Assembly (NCBI RefSeq): GCF_001011035.1 | Contig: NZ_CP011492.1 | Location: 2,487,501-2,551,500 of the forward strand | Direction: 5' to 3' | Origin: Streptomyces sp. CNQ-509 | GTDB taxonomy: Bacteria; Actinomycetota; Actinomycetes; Streptomycetales; Streptomycetaceae | DNA: 64,000 nt | Shown: piece after piece, positions 8,270 through 16,864 of the stretch | How the letters are laid out: every line of letters starts with the position of its first letter | How positions within the stretch are numbered: position 1 is the first letter of the stretch | Program-made: the position numbers and the translations under genes | Notes under the pieces: model-generated | Told to the model about the DNA's origin: nothing | Seen by the model: the letters and a program-made list of their open reading frames with translations, nothing else | Databases searched by the model: none

Positions 8270-9448
8270 ATGACGCCCAGCCTCGACCACCGCCTCTCCC
8301 CGGAGCTGGAGCAGCTCCGCCGCACCGTCGAGGAGTTCGCGCACGACGTCGTGGCGCCGAAGATCGGCGACTACTACGAGCGGCACGAGTTCCCGTACGA
8401 CATCGTGCGCGAGATGGGCCGCATGGGCCTGTTCGGGCTGCCGTTCCCGGAGGAGTACGGCGGCATGGGCGGCGACTACCTGGCGCTCGGCGTCGTGCTG
8501 GAGGAGCTGGCCCGCGTCGACTCCTCGGTGGCGATCACGCTGGAGGCCGCCTGCTCGCTGGGCGCGATGCCCGTCTACCACTTCGGTACGGAGGAGCAGA
8601 AGCGCACCTGGCTGCCGAAGCTGTGCACCGGCGAGATGCTGGGCGCGTTCGGGCTGACGGAGCCGGAGTGCGGCTCGGACGCGGGCGGTACGCGCACCAC
8701 GGCCCGCCTCGACGAGGCCGCCGGCGAGTGGGTGATCAACGGGACGAAGTGCTTCATCACCAACTCCGGCACGGACATCACGGGACTGGTCACCGTCACC
8801 GCCGTCACCGGCAGGAGCGAGTCGGGCAAGCCGGAGATCTCGTCGATCATCGTGCCGTCCGGCACGCCGGGATTCACGGTCGCCGCCCCGTACTCCAAGG
8901 TCGGCTGGAACGCCTCCGACACCCGTGAGCTGTCCTTCTCCGACGTCCGCGTCCCGGCCGCGCACCTGCTGGGCGAACGCGGCCGCGGCTACGCCCAGTT
9001 CCTGCGGATCCTGGACGAGGGCCGCATCGCCATCGCCGCGCTCGCCACCGGTCTCGCGCAGGGCTGCGTGGACGAGTCGCTGGCGTACGCGGAGCAGCGC
9101 CACGCCTTCGGCCGGCCCATCGGCGCCAACCAGGCCATCCAGTTCAAGCTGGCCGACATGGAGCTGCGCGCCCACACCGCCCGCCTCTCCTGGCGGGACG
9201 CGGCGTCGCGGCTGGTGCACGGCGAGCCGTTCAAGAAGGCGGCGGCGCTGGCGAAGCTGCACACCTCGACGGTGGCGGTGGACAACGCGCGCGAGGCGAC
9301 GCAGATCCACGGCGGGTACGGGTTCATGAACGAGTACCCGGTGGCGCGGATGTGGCGGGACTCCAAGATCCTGGAGATCGGCGAGGGCACGAGCGAGGTG
9401 CAGCGGATGCTGATCGCCCGCGAACTGGGCCTGCCGCCCACGGCCTGA
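8270..9448 (+). CDS. acdH: Acyl-CoA dehydrogenase (AcdH, branched-chain catabolism)
   Basis: FAD enzyme of 392 residues, from ATG 8270 just after the lyase stop. It shows GAFGLTEPECGSDAGGTRTTA, KCFITNSG, and the C-terminal QIHGGYGFMNEYPVARMWRD. Unlike the dehydrogenase at 1372-2535, it keeps Glu at the MCAD catalytic position (IGEGTSEVQR), so the two paralogues use different base positions. In S. coelicolor and S. avermitilis the acdH gene at this location serves valine, leucine and isoleucine catabolism (established for the family). It is the last gene of the operon, and a hairpin follows. Confidence 0.94.
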   Translation: MTPSLDHRLSPELEQLRRTVEEFAHDVVAPKIGDYYERHEFPYDIVREMGRMGLFGLPFPEEYGGMGGDYLALGVVLEELARVDSSVAITLEAACSLGAMPVYHFGTEEQKRTWLPKLCTGEMLGAFGLTEPECGSDAGGTRTTARLDEAAGEWVINGTKCFITNSGTDITGLVTVTAVTGRSESGKPEISSIIVPSGTPGFTVAAPYSKVGWNASDTRELSFSDVRVPAAHLLGERGRGYAQFLRILDEGRIAIAALATGLAQGCVDESLAYAEQRHAFGRPIGANQAIQFKLADMELRAHTARLSWRDAASRLVHGEPFKKAAALAKLHTSTVAVDNAREATQIHGGYGFMNEYPVARMWRDSKILEIGEGTSEVQRMLIARELGLPPTA

Positions 9449-9453
9449 CGGCG

Positions 9454-9490
9454 GGCCGGCCGGTCGCCGGTCACCGGGTCGGCCGGCCGG
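9454..9490. terminator. Bidirectional terminator-like hairpin
   Basis: Two copies of GGCCGGCCGG (9454-9463 and 9481-9490), self-complementary and separated by 17 nt, lie between the convergent acdH gene and the 9502-10185 gene. There is no T-run, as is common in Streptomyces. Confidence 0.5.
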
Positions 9491-9501
9491 AGCCCCGGCG
9501 C

Positions 9502-10185
9502 TCACGGCCAGAGCCGCGCCTTGTGCACGTACCGGAAGCCGGACCGCCACCGCAGCTCGACGTACGCCATCGGCCGGCCCTTCGGGTTCCCGTACGCGTC
9601 GAAGCCGAGGGGCCCGCTGAGGCCCCGTACCTCCTTCGTGGTGCCGAGTTGCAGCGGCATCTGCCGTACCGCGCCCGCGTCCACGGGGTCGCCGCCGTCC
9701 GGCCCGGTGGCGAACTCCACGGCCTTGACCAGCGCCAGCATCGCGTCGTGCCCCATGATCGCCTGCCCGCTCTGCAGCGGCCCGTCGCCCGCCGCGCAGG
9801 CGCCGCGGCGGGCACCGGGGCGGAAGTCGGCGCAGTAGCGGTCGGCGGAGTCCGCGAGCGCGGCGGGGTCGCCCGCCTCCGGGTGCGCGTAGGCCGGGTA
9901 CCGGATGCGCAGCCCCTGGGCGCAGGTGGCGCCGCGCTGCCGGTGCACGGCGATGTCCTGGAGGGACGCGGGTACGTCGTCCCACGCGGTCCGTAAGTGC
10001 CGCAGGAGGGTGCTCTTGCCCCTGCCGCGCGGCCCGAGCACGAGGGTCACCGGCTGCTGCTCGTCGACGGGCGTGGGGTACGTCAGCCGCAGGAACGCGG
10101 GCCGGAAGCGCCGCCGCAGCGCGGCGCCCGCGTACTCCGTCACGACCCGGTCGCGCCGGGAGCGCCCCTCCCACCCCTGGCCCAT
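9502..10185 (-). CDS. P-loop / periplasmic-binding-protein-like gene, probably internally deleted
   Basis: The 227-residue product has an N-terminal P-loop (VLGPRGRGKSTLLRHL, residues about 47-63) and a C-terminal part resembling the end of a branched-chain-amino-acid-type binding protein (GHDAMLALVKAVEFATG, then LSGPLGFDAYGNPKGRP). Streptomyces encode larger proteins that join a P-loop region to a Leu/Ile/Val-binding domain (from memory). Here only about 60 residues separate the halves, there is no Walker B, and most of the binding domain is missing. I read it as a gene with a large in-frame internal deletion that still has a ribosome site (GAGGA) and an open frame. Alternatively it is a small protein of its own kind. 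It occupies the place where desE, the ferrioxamine-binding lipoprotein gene, sits in S. coelicolor. Confidence 0.6.
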   Translation of the reverse strand: MGQGWEGRSRRDRVVTEYAGAALRRRFRPAFLRLTYPTPVDEQQPVTLVLGPRGRGKSTLLRHLRTAWDDVPASLQDIAVHRQRGATCAQGLRIRYPAYAHPEAGDPAALADSADRYCADFRPGARRGACAAGDGPLQSGQAIMGHDAMLALVKAVEFATGPDGGDPVDAGAVRQMPLQLGTTKEVRGLSGPLGFDAYGNPKGRPMAYVELRWRSGFRYVHKARLWP

Positions 10186-10384
10186 GCGGCAGCTCCTCGT
10201 TCCCGTCCACGTCGACGGGGCACCCGATTATGGGAACGTACCTTCTTCCGACGGCTTCCTGCCGGACGGATCCGGTTCGTGAACCGCCTCACAGGACTGT
10301 CCCGGCTGCCGCTGCACCCGGGCGCCGCGCGGGCCCACCGGGAGGCGGGGTTCATGGCCTGATTCCGGTACCTGTGCACGGGAG

Positions 10385-10403
10385 TTAGGTTAGGTTAGCC
10401 TAA
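10385..10403. promoter_or_regulatory. Iron box upstream of desF
   Basis: TTAGGTTAGGTTAGCCTAA is a close match to the DmdR/IdeR iron-box consensus TTAGGTTAGGCTAACCTAA. It is centred about 80 bp before the desF start. Binding of the Fe(II)-loaded DtxR-family repressor here would limit expression to iron starvation. Confidence 0.85.
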
Positions 10404-10475
10404 TCTACGTTGCCGGCCCTTCCGTACGCGGGACGCGGCCGCGACCCCCGCACCCGCCCGGAAGGTGAGCCCGAC

Positions 10476-11366
10476 GTGACCACGGAACCGACCACGCAGA
10501 CGGCGGAGCCGGCGCCCGACGCCGCCGAGCCGTTCCGCTTCTTCCGCCTCGACGTCACCCGCACCCGGCGGCTCAGCCCCACCCTCCTGCGCGTCACCTT
10601 CGGCGACGACGGCACCGGCGGCCCCGGTGGCCTCGAAGGCTTCGCCTCCGGCGGCCGGGACCAGAGCCTGTCGCTGTTCCTGCCCCAGCCCGGCCAGACG
10701 GAACCGGTGATGCCCACAGGGCCGGACTGGTTCGACGAGTACCGCGCGCTCGACCCCGGCGTACGGGCCGTGCTGCGCTCGTACACCGTGCGCGCGCAGC
10801 GCCCCGGCGAGGTCGACATCGACTTCGTGCTGCACACCGAACCCGCGGGCCCCGCCGCGCAGTGGGCGGGCGAGGCCGAGCCGGGCGACTGGATCATCGC
10901 GCTCGGCCCCGCCGTGCCGGACAACACCGGCGTGCGCTTCCGGCTGCCCGAGGGCGCGGATCACGTCATCGTCGCCGCCGACGAGACCGCATTGCCGGCC
11001 GCCGCGGCGATCCTGGAGTCGCTGCCCGCGGGGCTGCCGGTGAAGGCGTGGATACGGGTGCCGCACCCCGACGACGCGCTCACGCTGCACACCGCCGCGG
11101 ACGCCGAGGTCACCTGGCTGACCGGCCCCGCGGCCGGCGTGGTCGACGCGCTGCGCGCCGCGGACCTGCCCGCGGGCACTCCGTACGCCTGGCTCGCCGG
11201 CGAGGCGGGGATGGTGCGGGAGCTGCGCCGCCAGCTCGTACGGGAGCGGAAGTTCGACCGCCGGTCGGTCGCCTTCACCGGCTACTGGCGCCGCGGCGCC
11301 TCCGAGGACCAGTTCCGCCACGAGGCCGAGACCGGACGCGACGACGACGCGGCCGCGGACGGATGA
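10476..11366 (+). CDS. desF: Siderophore-interacting protein (FAD ferric reductase), DesF-like
   Basis: Flavin reductase likely to release iron from imported ferrioxamine in the cytoplasm. Start GTG 10476 with GGAAGG ten bases upstream. The 296 residues follow the SIP/ViuB family: an N-terminal FAD-binding barrel with RSYTVRAQ, FVLHTEPAGPAAQWA and PGDWI, then an NAD(P)H domain with ADETALPAAAAILESLP and WLAGEAGMVRELRR, ending in FTGYWRRG. An iron box precedes it and the des operon with its own iron box follows 100 bp later. In S. coelicolor the adjacent gene desE encodes the ferrioxamine lipoprotein; no desE is present here. Confidence 0.93.
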   Translation: MTTEPTTQTAEPAPDAAEPFRFFRLDVTRTRRLSPTLLRVTFGDDGTGGPGGLEGFASGGRDQSLSLFLPQPGQTEPVMPTGPDWFDEYRALDPGVRAVLRSYTVRAQRPGEVDIDFVLHTEPAGPAAQWAGEAEPGDWIIALGPAVPDNTGVRFRLPEGADHVIVAADETALPAAAAILESLPAGLPVKAWIRVPHPDDALTLHTAADAEVTWLTGPAAGVVDALRAADLPAGTPYAWLAGEAGMVRELRRQLVRERKFDRRSVAFTGYWRRGASEDQFRHEAETGRDDDAAADG

Positions 11367-11418
11367 GCCGGCGGCACGTGGCCGAAACGACGGGGGCGGG
11401 GACCCTGTAACCAATTAC

Positions 11419-11437
11419 TTAGGTTAGGCTTCCCTAA
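11419..11437. promoter_or_regulatory. Iron box upstream of desA
   Basis: TTAGGTTAGGCTTCCCTAA matches the iron-box consensus at 17 of 19 positions and ends 31 bp before the desA ATG, so a bound repressor would cover the promoter. Together with the 10385 site it places the siderophore genes under iron control. Confidence 0.85.
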
Positions 11438-11468
11438 GTTTTTGGCCCCCGTCGTGAGGACACCATCC

Positions 11469-13049
11469 ATGAGGTCCCACCTGCTCAACGACCGCACCGC
11501 CGGTGCCTACCGTCGTACGGTCACCGCAGGCGTCGAGCACATCGCGGCCCGACTGGCCCATGCAGACCGCCCGTTCACGGGCATCACACCCCCCGCCCTC
11601 GCCCCGGTCGTCGACGCCGTCGACCTCGACCTCCCCCTCGGTGACGCCGGCGCCGCGCTGGCCGAGCTGGACCGGCTCTACCTGCGCGACGCCGTCTACT
11701 TCCACCACCCGCGCTACCTCGCCCACCTCAACTGCCCCGTCGTCATCCCCGCCGTCCTCGGCGAGGCGGTGCTCTCCGCCGTCAACTCCTCCCTGGACAC
11801 CTGGGACCAGTCCGCCGGCGCCACCCTCATCGAACGCCGCCTGATCGACTGGACCGCCGCCCGCATCGGCCTCGGCCCGGCCGCGGACGGCGTGTTCACC
11901 TCCGGCGGCACCCAGTCCAACCTGCATGCGCTCCTGCTCGCCCGCGAGGAGGCGTGCGACGGCGTGCGCAAGCAGCGGGGCACCGGGCTGCGCACCGCCG
12001 AGATCCTGCCCCGGCTGCGCATCCTCGCCTCCGCGCACGGCCACTTCAGCGTCCGCAAGGCCGCCGCGCTCCTCGGCCTCGGCGAGGAGGCCGTCGTCGA
12101 GGTGCCGTGCGACGCGGAGCGCCGCATGCGGCCCGCCGCGCTGGCGGCCGCCCTCGCGCGGCTCCAGCGCGACGACCTCGTCCCCATGGCCGTCGTCGCC
12201 ACCGCGGGCACCACCGACTTCGGCAGCGTCGATCCGCTGGCACAGCTCGCCGGGGTGTGCGCCGGGTACGGCGTGTGGCTGCACGTGGATGCGGCGTACG
12301 GCTGCGGGCTGCTGGTCTCGGGCCGCCGCCGGCACCTGCTCGCCGGCATCGAGCGCGCCGACTCGGTGACCGTCGACTTCCACAAGTCCTTCTTCCAGCC
12401 GGTCAGTTCCTCCGCCGTGCTGGTACGGGACCGGGCGGCCCTGCGGCACGCGACGTACCACGCCGACTACCTCAACCCCGAGCGCATGGCCGCCGAGCAG
12501 ATCCCCAACCAGGTCGACAAGTCACTCCAGACCACCCGCAGGTTCGACGCGCTCAAACTCTGGCTGACGCTGCGCGTCATGGGCGCCGACGGCGTCGGCG
12601 CGCTCTTCGACGAGGTCTGCGACCTCGCCGGGGCCGGGTGGCGGCTCCTCGACGCGGACCCCCGCTTCGAGGTCGTCGTACGGCCGCAGTTGTCGACGCT
12701 GGTCTTCCGCTACGTCCCGGACGGCCCCGCCGGCACCGACCCCGCCCGCGTCGACGCCGCCAACCTGCGCGCCCGTGAACGGCTGGCCGCCTCCGGCGCC
12801 GCGATGGTCGCGGGCACCAAGGTCGACGGCCGGCACCACCTGAAGTTCACGCTGCTCAACCCCGAGACCACCACCGAGGACCTGGCCGCCGTCCTCGACC
12901 TCATAGCCGCGCACGCCGCCGACCACACCGGAGAGTCCCTTGTCCCCGAAGCCCCCGCCGCCGACCCAGCAGCCCCCGCAGTCCCCGCAGGCCCGGCAGT
13001 CCCCGCAGTCCCCGCAGGCCCGGCAGCCCCGCCAGTCCCCGCGCGCTGA
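11469..13049 (+). CDS. desA: Lysine decarboxylase (PLP-dependent), DesA
   Basis: Decarboxylates L-lysine to cadaverine, the first step of desferrioxamine synthesis. ATG 11469 follows GAGGA. The 526-residue protein is a group II PLP decarboxylase: [20 protein letters not shown] (phosphate-binding region), [26 protein letters not shown], and the PLP lysine in [12 protein letters not shown]. coelicolor DesA is about 480 residues. The extra C-terminal residues are a Pro/Ala-rich tail (from about residue 490) encoded by a CAG/CCCCG tandem repeat that is also read in another frame as the N-terminus of DesB. The tail is unlikely to be part of the fold. Confidence 0.95.
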   Translation: MRSHLLNDRTAGAYRRTVTAGVEHIAARLAHADRPFTGITPPALAPVVDAVDLDLPLGDAGAALAELDRLYLRDAVYFHHPRYLAHLNCPVVIPAVLGEAVLSAVNSSLDTWDQSAGATLIERRLIDWTAARIGLGPAADGVFTSGGTQSNLHALLLAREEACDGVRKQRGTGLRTAEILPRLRILASAHGHFSVRKAAALLGLGEEAVVEVPCDAERRMRPAALAAALARLQRDDLVPMAVVATAGTTDFGSVDPLAQLAGVCAGYGVWLHVDAAYGCGLLVSGRRRHLLAGIERADSVTVDFHKSFFQPVSSSAVLVRDRAALRHATYHADYLNPERMAAEQIPNQVDKSLQTTRRFDALKLWLTLRVMGADGVGALFDEVCDLAGAGWRLLDADPRFEVVVRPQLSTLVFRYVPDGPAGTDPARVDAANLRARERLAASGAAMVAGTKVDGRHHLKFTLLNPETTTEDLAAVLDLIAAHAADHTGESLVPEAPAADPAAPAVPAGPAVPAVPAGPAAPPVPAR

Positions 13050-14313
13050 GACCCGCGTCCACGACTTCGTCGCCGTCGGCCTCGGCCCGTTCAACCTGGG
13101 CCTGGCCTGCCTGTCCGCGCCGGTCGACGGCCTCGACGGCGTCTTCCTGGAGCGCAAGCCCGACTTCGACTGGCACTCCGGGATGTTCATCGAAGGCAGC
13201 ACGCTCCAGACGCCGTTCATGTCGGACCTGGTCACGCTCGCCGACCCCACGTCCCCGTACTCCTTCCTGAACTACCTGAAGGAGACCGGGCGGCTGTACT
13301 CCTTCTACATCCGCGAGAACTTCTATCCGCTGCGCGAGGAGTTCAACGACTACTGCCGCTGGGCCGCCGCCCAACTCCCCGGCGTCCGCTTCGGCGAGGA
13401 GGTCACCGCCGTCGTACGGGACGCGGCCGACGGCACGTACGTCGTCCGCACCCCGCGCGGCACGTACCGCGGGCGCCGCCTCGTCCTCGGCACCGGCACG
13501 CCGCCGTACGTACCCGAGCCGTGCCGCGGCCTCGGCGGCGACCTCCTCCACAACAGCCGCTATCTGGAGCACCGCGAGCGGCTGCGGGACAAGGAGTCGG
13601 TCACGATCGTCGGCAGCGGGCAGAGCGCCGCCGAGATCTACTACGACCTCCTCCAGGACCTGCGCCCCGACGGCTACCACCTCACCTGGGTGACCCGCTC
13701 GCCGCGGTTCTTCCCGCTGGAATACACCAAGCTGACGCTGGAGATGACCTCCCCCGAGTACGTCGACTACTTCCACGCGCTGCCGGCGCCCGTCCGCGAC
13801 CGGCTGGGCCCCGCGCAGAAGAGCCTCTACAAGGGCATCAACACCGAGCTGATCGACGCCATCTTCGACCTCCTCTACGTCAAGTCCCGCCGCGGCCCGG
13901 TGCCCACCCGGCTGCTCACCAACACCGCCCTCGTCTCCGCCGGGTACGCGGACGGCACGTACACCCTGGGGCTGCGCCACGAGGAGCAGGGCCGGGACTT
14001 CGAGCTAGCCACCCAGGGGCTGGTGCTGGCCACCGGCTACCGCTACGCCGAGCCGCCCTTCCTCGCCGGCATCGCCGACCGCCTCGCGCGCGACGAGCAG
14101 GGACGCTTCGCCGTCGCCCGCAACTACACCGTCGACCACGCGGGCCGCGAGGTCTTCGTCCAGAACGCCGAGCTGCACACCCACGGCTTCGCCGCGCCCG
14201 ACCTGGGCATGGCCGCGTACCGCAACTCCTGCATCATCCGGGAGATGACGGGCCGCGAGGTCTACCCGGTCGAGAAGTCCATCGCCTTCCAGGAGTTCGG
14301 AGCGCCGGCCTGA
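12940..14313 (+). CDS. desB: Cadaverine/lysine N-monooxygenase, DesB
   Basis: FAD/NADPH enzyme that hydroxylates cadaverine to N-hydroxycadaverine. It has FAD motif [12 protein letters not shown], substrate/flavin block [25 protein letters not shown] motif [15 protein letters not shown] and C-terminal [11 protein letters not shown] take TTG 12940 as the start because GGAG sits six bases upstream and no ATG or GTG precedes the FAD motif. This gives 457 residues with a Pro/Gln/Ser repeat leader of about 35 residues that overlaps the desA 3' end by 110 bp in another frame. The start is the least certain point. Its stop overlaps the next ATG (TGATG). Confidence 0.92.
   Translation: MSPKPPPPTQQPPQSPQARQSPQSPQARQPRQSPRAETRVHDFVAVGLGPFNLGLACLSAPVDGLDGVFLERKPDFDWHSGMFIEGSTLQTPFMSDLVTLADPTSPYSFLNYLKETGRLYSFYIRENFYPLREEFNDYCRWAAAQLPGVRFGEEVTAVVRDAADGTYVVRTPRGTYRGRRLVLGTGTPPYVPEPCRGLGGDLLHNSRYLEHRERLRDKESVTIVGSGQSAAEIYYDLLQDLRPDGYHLTWVTRSPRFFPLEYTKLTLEMTSPEYVDYFHALPAPVRDRLGPAQKSLYKGINTELIDAIFDLLYVKSRRGPVPTRLLTNTALVSAGYADGTYTLGLRHEEQGRDFELATQGLVLATGYRYAEPPFLAGIADRLARDEQGRFAVARNYTVDHAGREVFVQNAELHTHGFAAPDLGMAAYRNSCIIREMTGREVYPVEKSIAFQEFGAPA
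12961..13040 (+). repeat. CAG-CCC-CCG type tandem repeat read in two frames
   Basis: About 80 bp of degenerate 9-bp units (cagtccccg, caggcccgg) forming larger repeated blocks of roughly 27 bp. In the desA frame it encodes an Ala/Pro/Val/Gly tail; in the desB frame a Pro/Gln/Ser/Arg leader. Such repeats expand and contract by slippage. The length change is a multiple of three, so both frames survive. Confidence 0.75.
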
Positions 14314-16646
14314 TGGAACTCACCCTGCGCCCCCTGGACCCGGTCCTGGACGCGCCGCTGCTGCACACCTGGGTCACCGATCCGAAGGCCGCGTTCTGGC
14401 TCATGCAGGGCTGCACGCCGGAGGAGGTCGAGAAGGAGTACGCGCGGATCGCCGCCGATCCGCACCACGACGCCTGGCTCGGCCTCGCCGACGGCACCCC
14501 CGCGTTCCTCGCCGAGCGCTACGACCCGGCGCACCGCGAGCTGACCGGCGTCTACGCCGCCGAGGACGGCGACGTCGGCATGCACTTCCTCACCGCGCCG
14601 GCCGGCACCCCCGTGCACGGCTTCACCCGCGCGGTGATCACGGCGGTGATGGAGTGGCTCTTCGCCGACCCGGCGGTGCGCCGGGTCGTGGTCGAGCCCG
14701 ACGCGCGCAACACCGCGGTGCACGCGCTCAACGAGGCCGTGGGCTTCCGCGTCGCGCGCCGCGTGCGGATACCGGGCGCCCCGGGGAAGCCGGGCAAGGA
14801 GGCGCTGCTGAGCTTCTGTACCCGCGAGCAGTTCGCCGCCTCGCAGGCGCCGGCCCCTCCCGACCCCACCGGGCACCTCACCCCCGGCCACTGGGCGGAG
14901 GCGACCCGCCGGCTGCTGGCCAAGGCCATCGGGGAGTTCACCCACGAGCGGCTGCTGACGCCGGAGCCGCGGGGGGTCGGCTCGTACGCGCTACGGGCGG
15001 GGGACGCCGAATACCGCTTCGAGGCCCGGCGCTACGCGCTGGACCACTGGCGCGTCGACCCGCGCACCGTCACCCGCCACGCCCCCGGCGACCCGCCGGA
15101 GGGCTCGGCGCCCGACGCACTGCGGTTCTTCGCCGGACTCCGGGAGCCGCTGGGGCTGAGCCCCGAGGTGCTGCCGGTGTACCTGGAGGAGATCACGTCC
15201 ACGCTGGCGAGCAGCGCGTACAAGCTCGCCGGGCCCGAGGACCCGGACCTGGCGACCGCGGACTTCCAGCGGATCGAGGCGGGGATGACGGAGGGCCACC
15301 CCTGCTTCGTCGCCAACAACGGCCGCCTGGGGCTGGGCGCGGCGGACTACCGCGCGTACGCCCCCGAGACCGGCGCCCGCACCCGCCTCGTCTGGCTCGC
15401 CGCCCACCGCGACCGGGCGGCCTTCACCTGCGCCGCCGACCTCGACTACGACACGCTGCTCCGCGCGGAGCTGGGGCCCGCCGTGCTGGACCGCTTCGCG
15501 GCCCGCCTCCGGGCTCTGGGCCTGGCCCCGGACGACTACCTGCTGATGCCCGCGCACCCCTGGCAGTGGGAGCACAAGCTCTCGGTCACCTTCGCGGGCG
15601 AGGTCGCCGCGCGCCGGCTGGTGTACCTCGGCGAGAGCGAGGACACGTACCAGCCGCAGCAGTCGATACGCACCTTCTTCAACACGTCCGCACCCCGGAA
15701 GCACTACGTCAAGACGGCGCTGTCCGTGCTCAACATGGGCTTCATGCGCGGGCTTTCCGCCGCGTACATGGAGGCCACGCCGGCGATCAACGACTGGGTC
15801 GCGGGGCTGGTCGACCAGGACGAGGTGCTGCGCGGCACGGGCCTGGTGGTCCTCCGCGAACTGGCCGCCGCCGGCTACCGCCACGAGGCGTACGAGGCCG
15901 CCACCGCCCCCGGCTCGCCGTACCGCAAGATGCTCGCCGCGCTGTGGCGGGAGAGCCCGGTGCCGCGGCTCGCCGAGGGCGAGCGGCTCGCGACGATGGC
16001 GGCGCTGCTGCACACCGACCGCGCGGGCCGGCCGCTGGCGGCGGCGCTGGTCGAGGGCTCGGGGCTGGCGCCCGAGGTGTGGCTGCGGCGGTACCTCGAC
16101 GCGTATCTGACGCCGCTGCTGCACGCCTTCTACGCGTACGGGCTGGCGTTCATGCCGCACGGCGAGAACGTCATCCTGGTCCTGGACGAGGCGGGGGCGG
16201 TGGTGCGCGCGCTCTTCAAGGACATCGCGGAGGAGGTCGTGGTCATGGACCCGGACCTGCCGCTGCCGCCGGCGGCGGAGCGGATCCGCGCCGAGGTCCC
16301 GGACGACATGCAGCTGCTGTCGGTCTTCACGGACGTCTTCGACTGCTTCTTCCGCTTCCTGGCGCCGCTGCTGGACGAGGCGGGGGTGCTGGGAGAGGAG
16401 GACTTCTGGCGGACGGTCGCGGAGTGCGCGCGGGACTACCGGGCGGCGGTGCCGGACCTGGCGGACCGGTTCGAGCGGCACGACCTGTTCGCGCCGGAGT
16501 TCGCGCTGTCGTGCCTCAACAGGCTGCAGTTGCGGAACAACCGGCAGATGGTCGACCTGACGGACCCGTCGGCGGCCCTCCAGTTGGTGGGAACCCTCCG
16601 CAACCCCCTGGCCCCCTACCGTCCCCGCACACCCACCCCAGGGTAG
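14313..16646 (+). CDS. desCD: Fused acyltransferase-NIS synthetase (DesC-DesD)
   Basis: A single 777-residue frame carries both last activities of desferrioxamine-type synthesis, which are separate genes (desC about 185 aa, desD about 595 aa) in S. coelicolor. Residues 1 to about 195 are a GNAT acyltransferase (FWLMQGCTPEEV, then RRVVVEPDARNTAVHALNEAVGF), acylating N-hydroxycadaverine. Residues about 205-777 are an IucA/IucC-type ATP-dependent synthetase: GHPCFVANNGRLGLG, MPAHPWQWEHK, QPQQSIRTFFNTS, KTALSVLNMGFMRGL, MPHGENVILV. ATG 14313 overlaps the desB stop. I see no stop or frame change in the junction (about 195-210). A fused enzyme is known in Gram-negative bisucaberin pathways (BibC), so the product could be desferrioxamine E/B or a dimer. 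Confidence 0.93.
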   Translation: MELTLRPLDPVLDAPLLHTWVTDPKAAFWLMQGCTPEEVEKEYARIAADPHHDAWLGLADGTPAFLAERYDPAHRELTGVYAAEDGDVGMHFLTAPAGTPVHGFTRAVITAVMEWLFADPAVRRVVVEPDARNTAVHALNEAVGFRVARRVRIPGAPGKPGKEALLSFCTREQFAASQAPAPPDPTGHLTPGHWAEATRRLLAKAIGEFTHERLLTPEPRGVGSYALRAGDAEYRFEARRYALDHWRVDPRTVTRHAPGDPPEGSAPDALRFFAGLREPLGLSPEVLPVYLEEITSTLASSAYKLAGPEDPDLATADFQRIEAGMTEGHPCFVANNGRLGLGAADYRAYAPETGARTRLVWLAAHRDRAAFTCAADLDYDTLLRAELGPAVLDRFAARLRALGLAPDDYLLMPAHPWQWEHKLSVTFAGEVAARRLVYLGESEDTYQPQQSIRTFFNTSAPRKHYVKTALSVLNMGFMRGLSAAYMEATPAINDWVAGLVDQDEVLRGTGLVVLRELAAAGYRHEAYEAATAPGSPYRKMLAALWRESPVPRLAEGERLATMAALLHTDRAGRPLAAALVEGSGLAPEVWLRRYLDAYLTPLLHAFYAYGLAFMPHGENVILVLDEAGAVVRALFKDIAEEVVVMDPDLPLPPAAERIRAEVPDDMQLLSVFTDVFDCFFRFLAPLLDEAGVLGEEDFWRTVAECARDYRAAVPDLADRFERHDLFAPEFALSCLNRLQLRNNRQMVDLTDPSAALQLVGTLRNPLAPYRPRTPTPG

Positions 16647-16669
16647 GCCGCCCCACCGACAGCAGCCCG
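16623..16669 (+). repeat. 47-bp direct repeat, copy 1 (contains the desCD stop)
   Basis: Identical to 16761-16807. It includes the last codons and TAG of desCD plus the first downstream bases. It was duplicated 138 bp away with an unrelated hairpin-containing segment between the copies. Confidence 0.9.
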
Positions 16670-16700
16670 GGCCACCGAGGACGCGACGCCGGTGGCCCGG
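16667..16700. terminator. Terminator-like hairpin after desCD
   Basis: CCGGGCCACCG (16667-16677) and CGGTGGCCCGG (16690-16700) form a perfect 11-bp stem with a 12-nt loop, 20 bp after the desCD stop. It would end the des operon and may also stop the convergent sigma-factor transcript. Confidence 0.7.
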
Positions 16701-16760
16701 CAGGCACACGCGTCACCGGACCCGAACGCCGACGCCGGACGCCGAAACCCGCCCCCCGAA

Positions 16761-16807
16761 CCCCGCACACCCACCCCAGGGTAGGCCGCCCCACCGACAG
16801 CAGCCCG
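16761..16807 (+). repeat. 47-bp direct repeat, copy 2
   Basis: Exact copy of 16623-16669 in the intergenic space between desCD and the convergent sigma gene. It carries a second copy of the desCD tail codons but no gene of its own. Confidence 0.9.
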
Positions 16808-16864
16808 TGACCCGGCCGGTGTCACCGGCACGCCCCCCAACCCGCCCGCGCGCCACCGCCCCCT

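Noticed and set aside
10260..10343. 27-codon GTG frame just before the desF iron box
   Set aside because: No good ribosome site, not coupled to a gene, and it ends upstream of the desF promoter, so it cannot be a leader of desF.
12961..13040. Tandem repeats that might suggest a CRISPR-like array
   Set aside because: Short degenerate 9-bp units without spacers, fully inside coding sequence.
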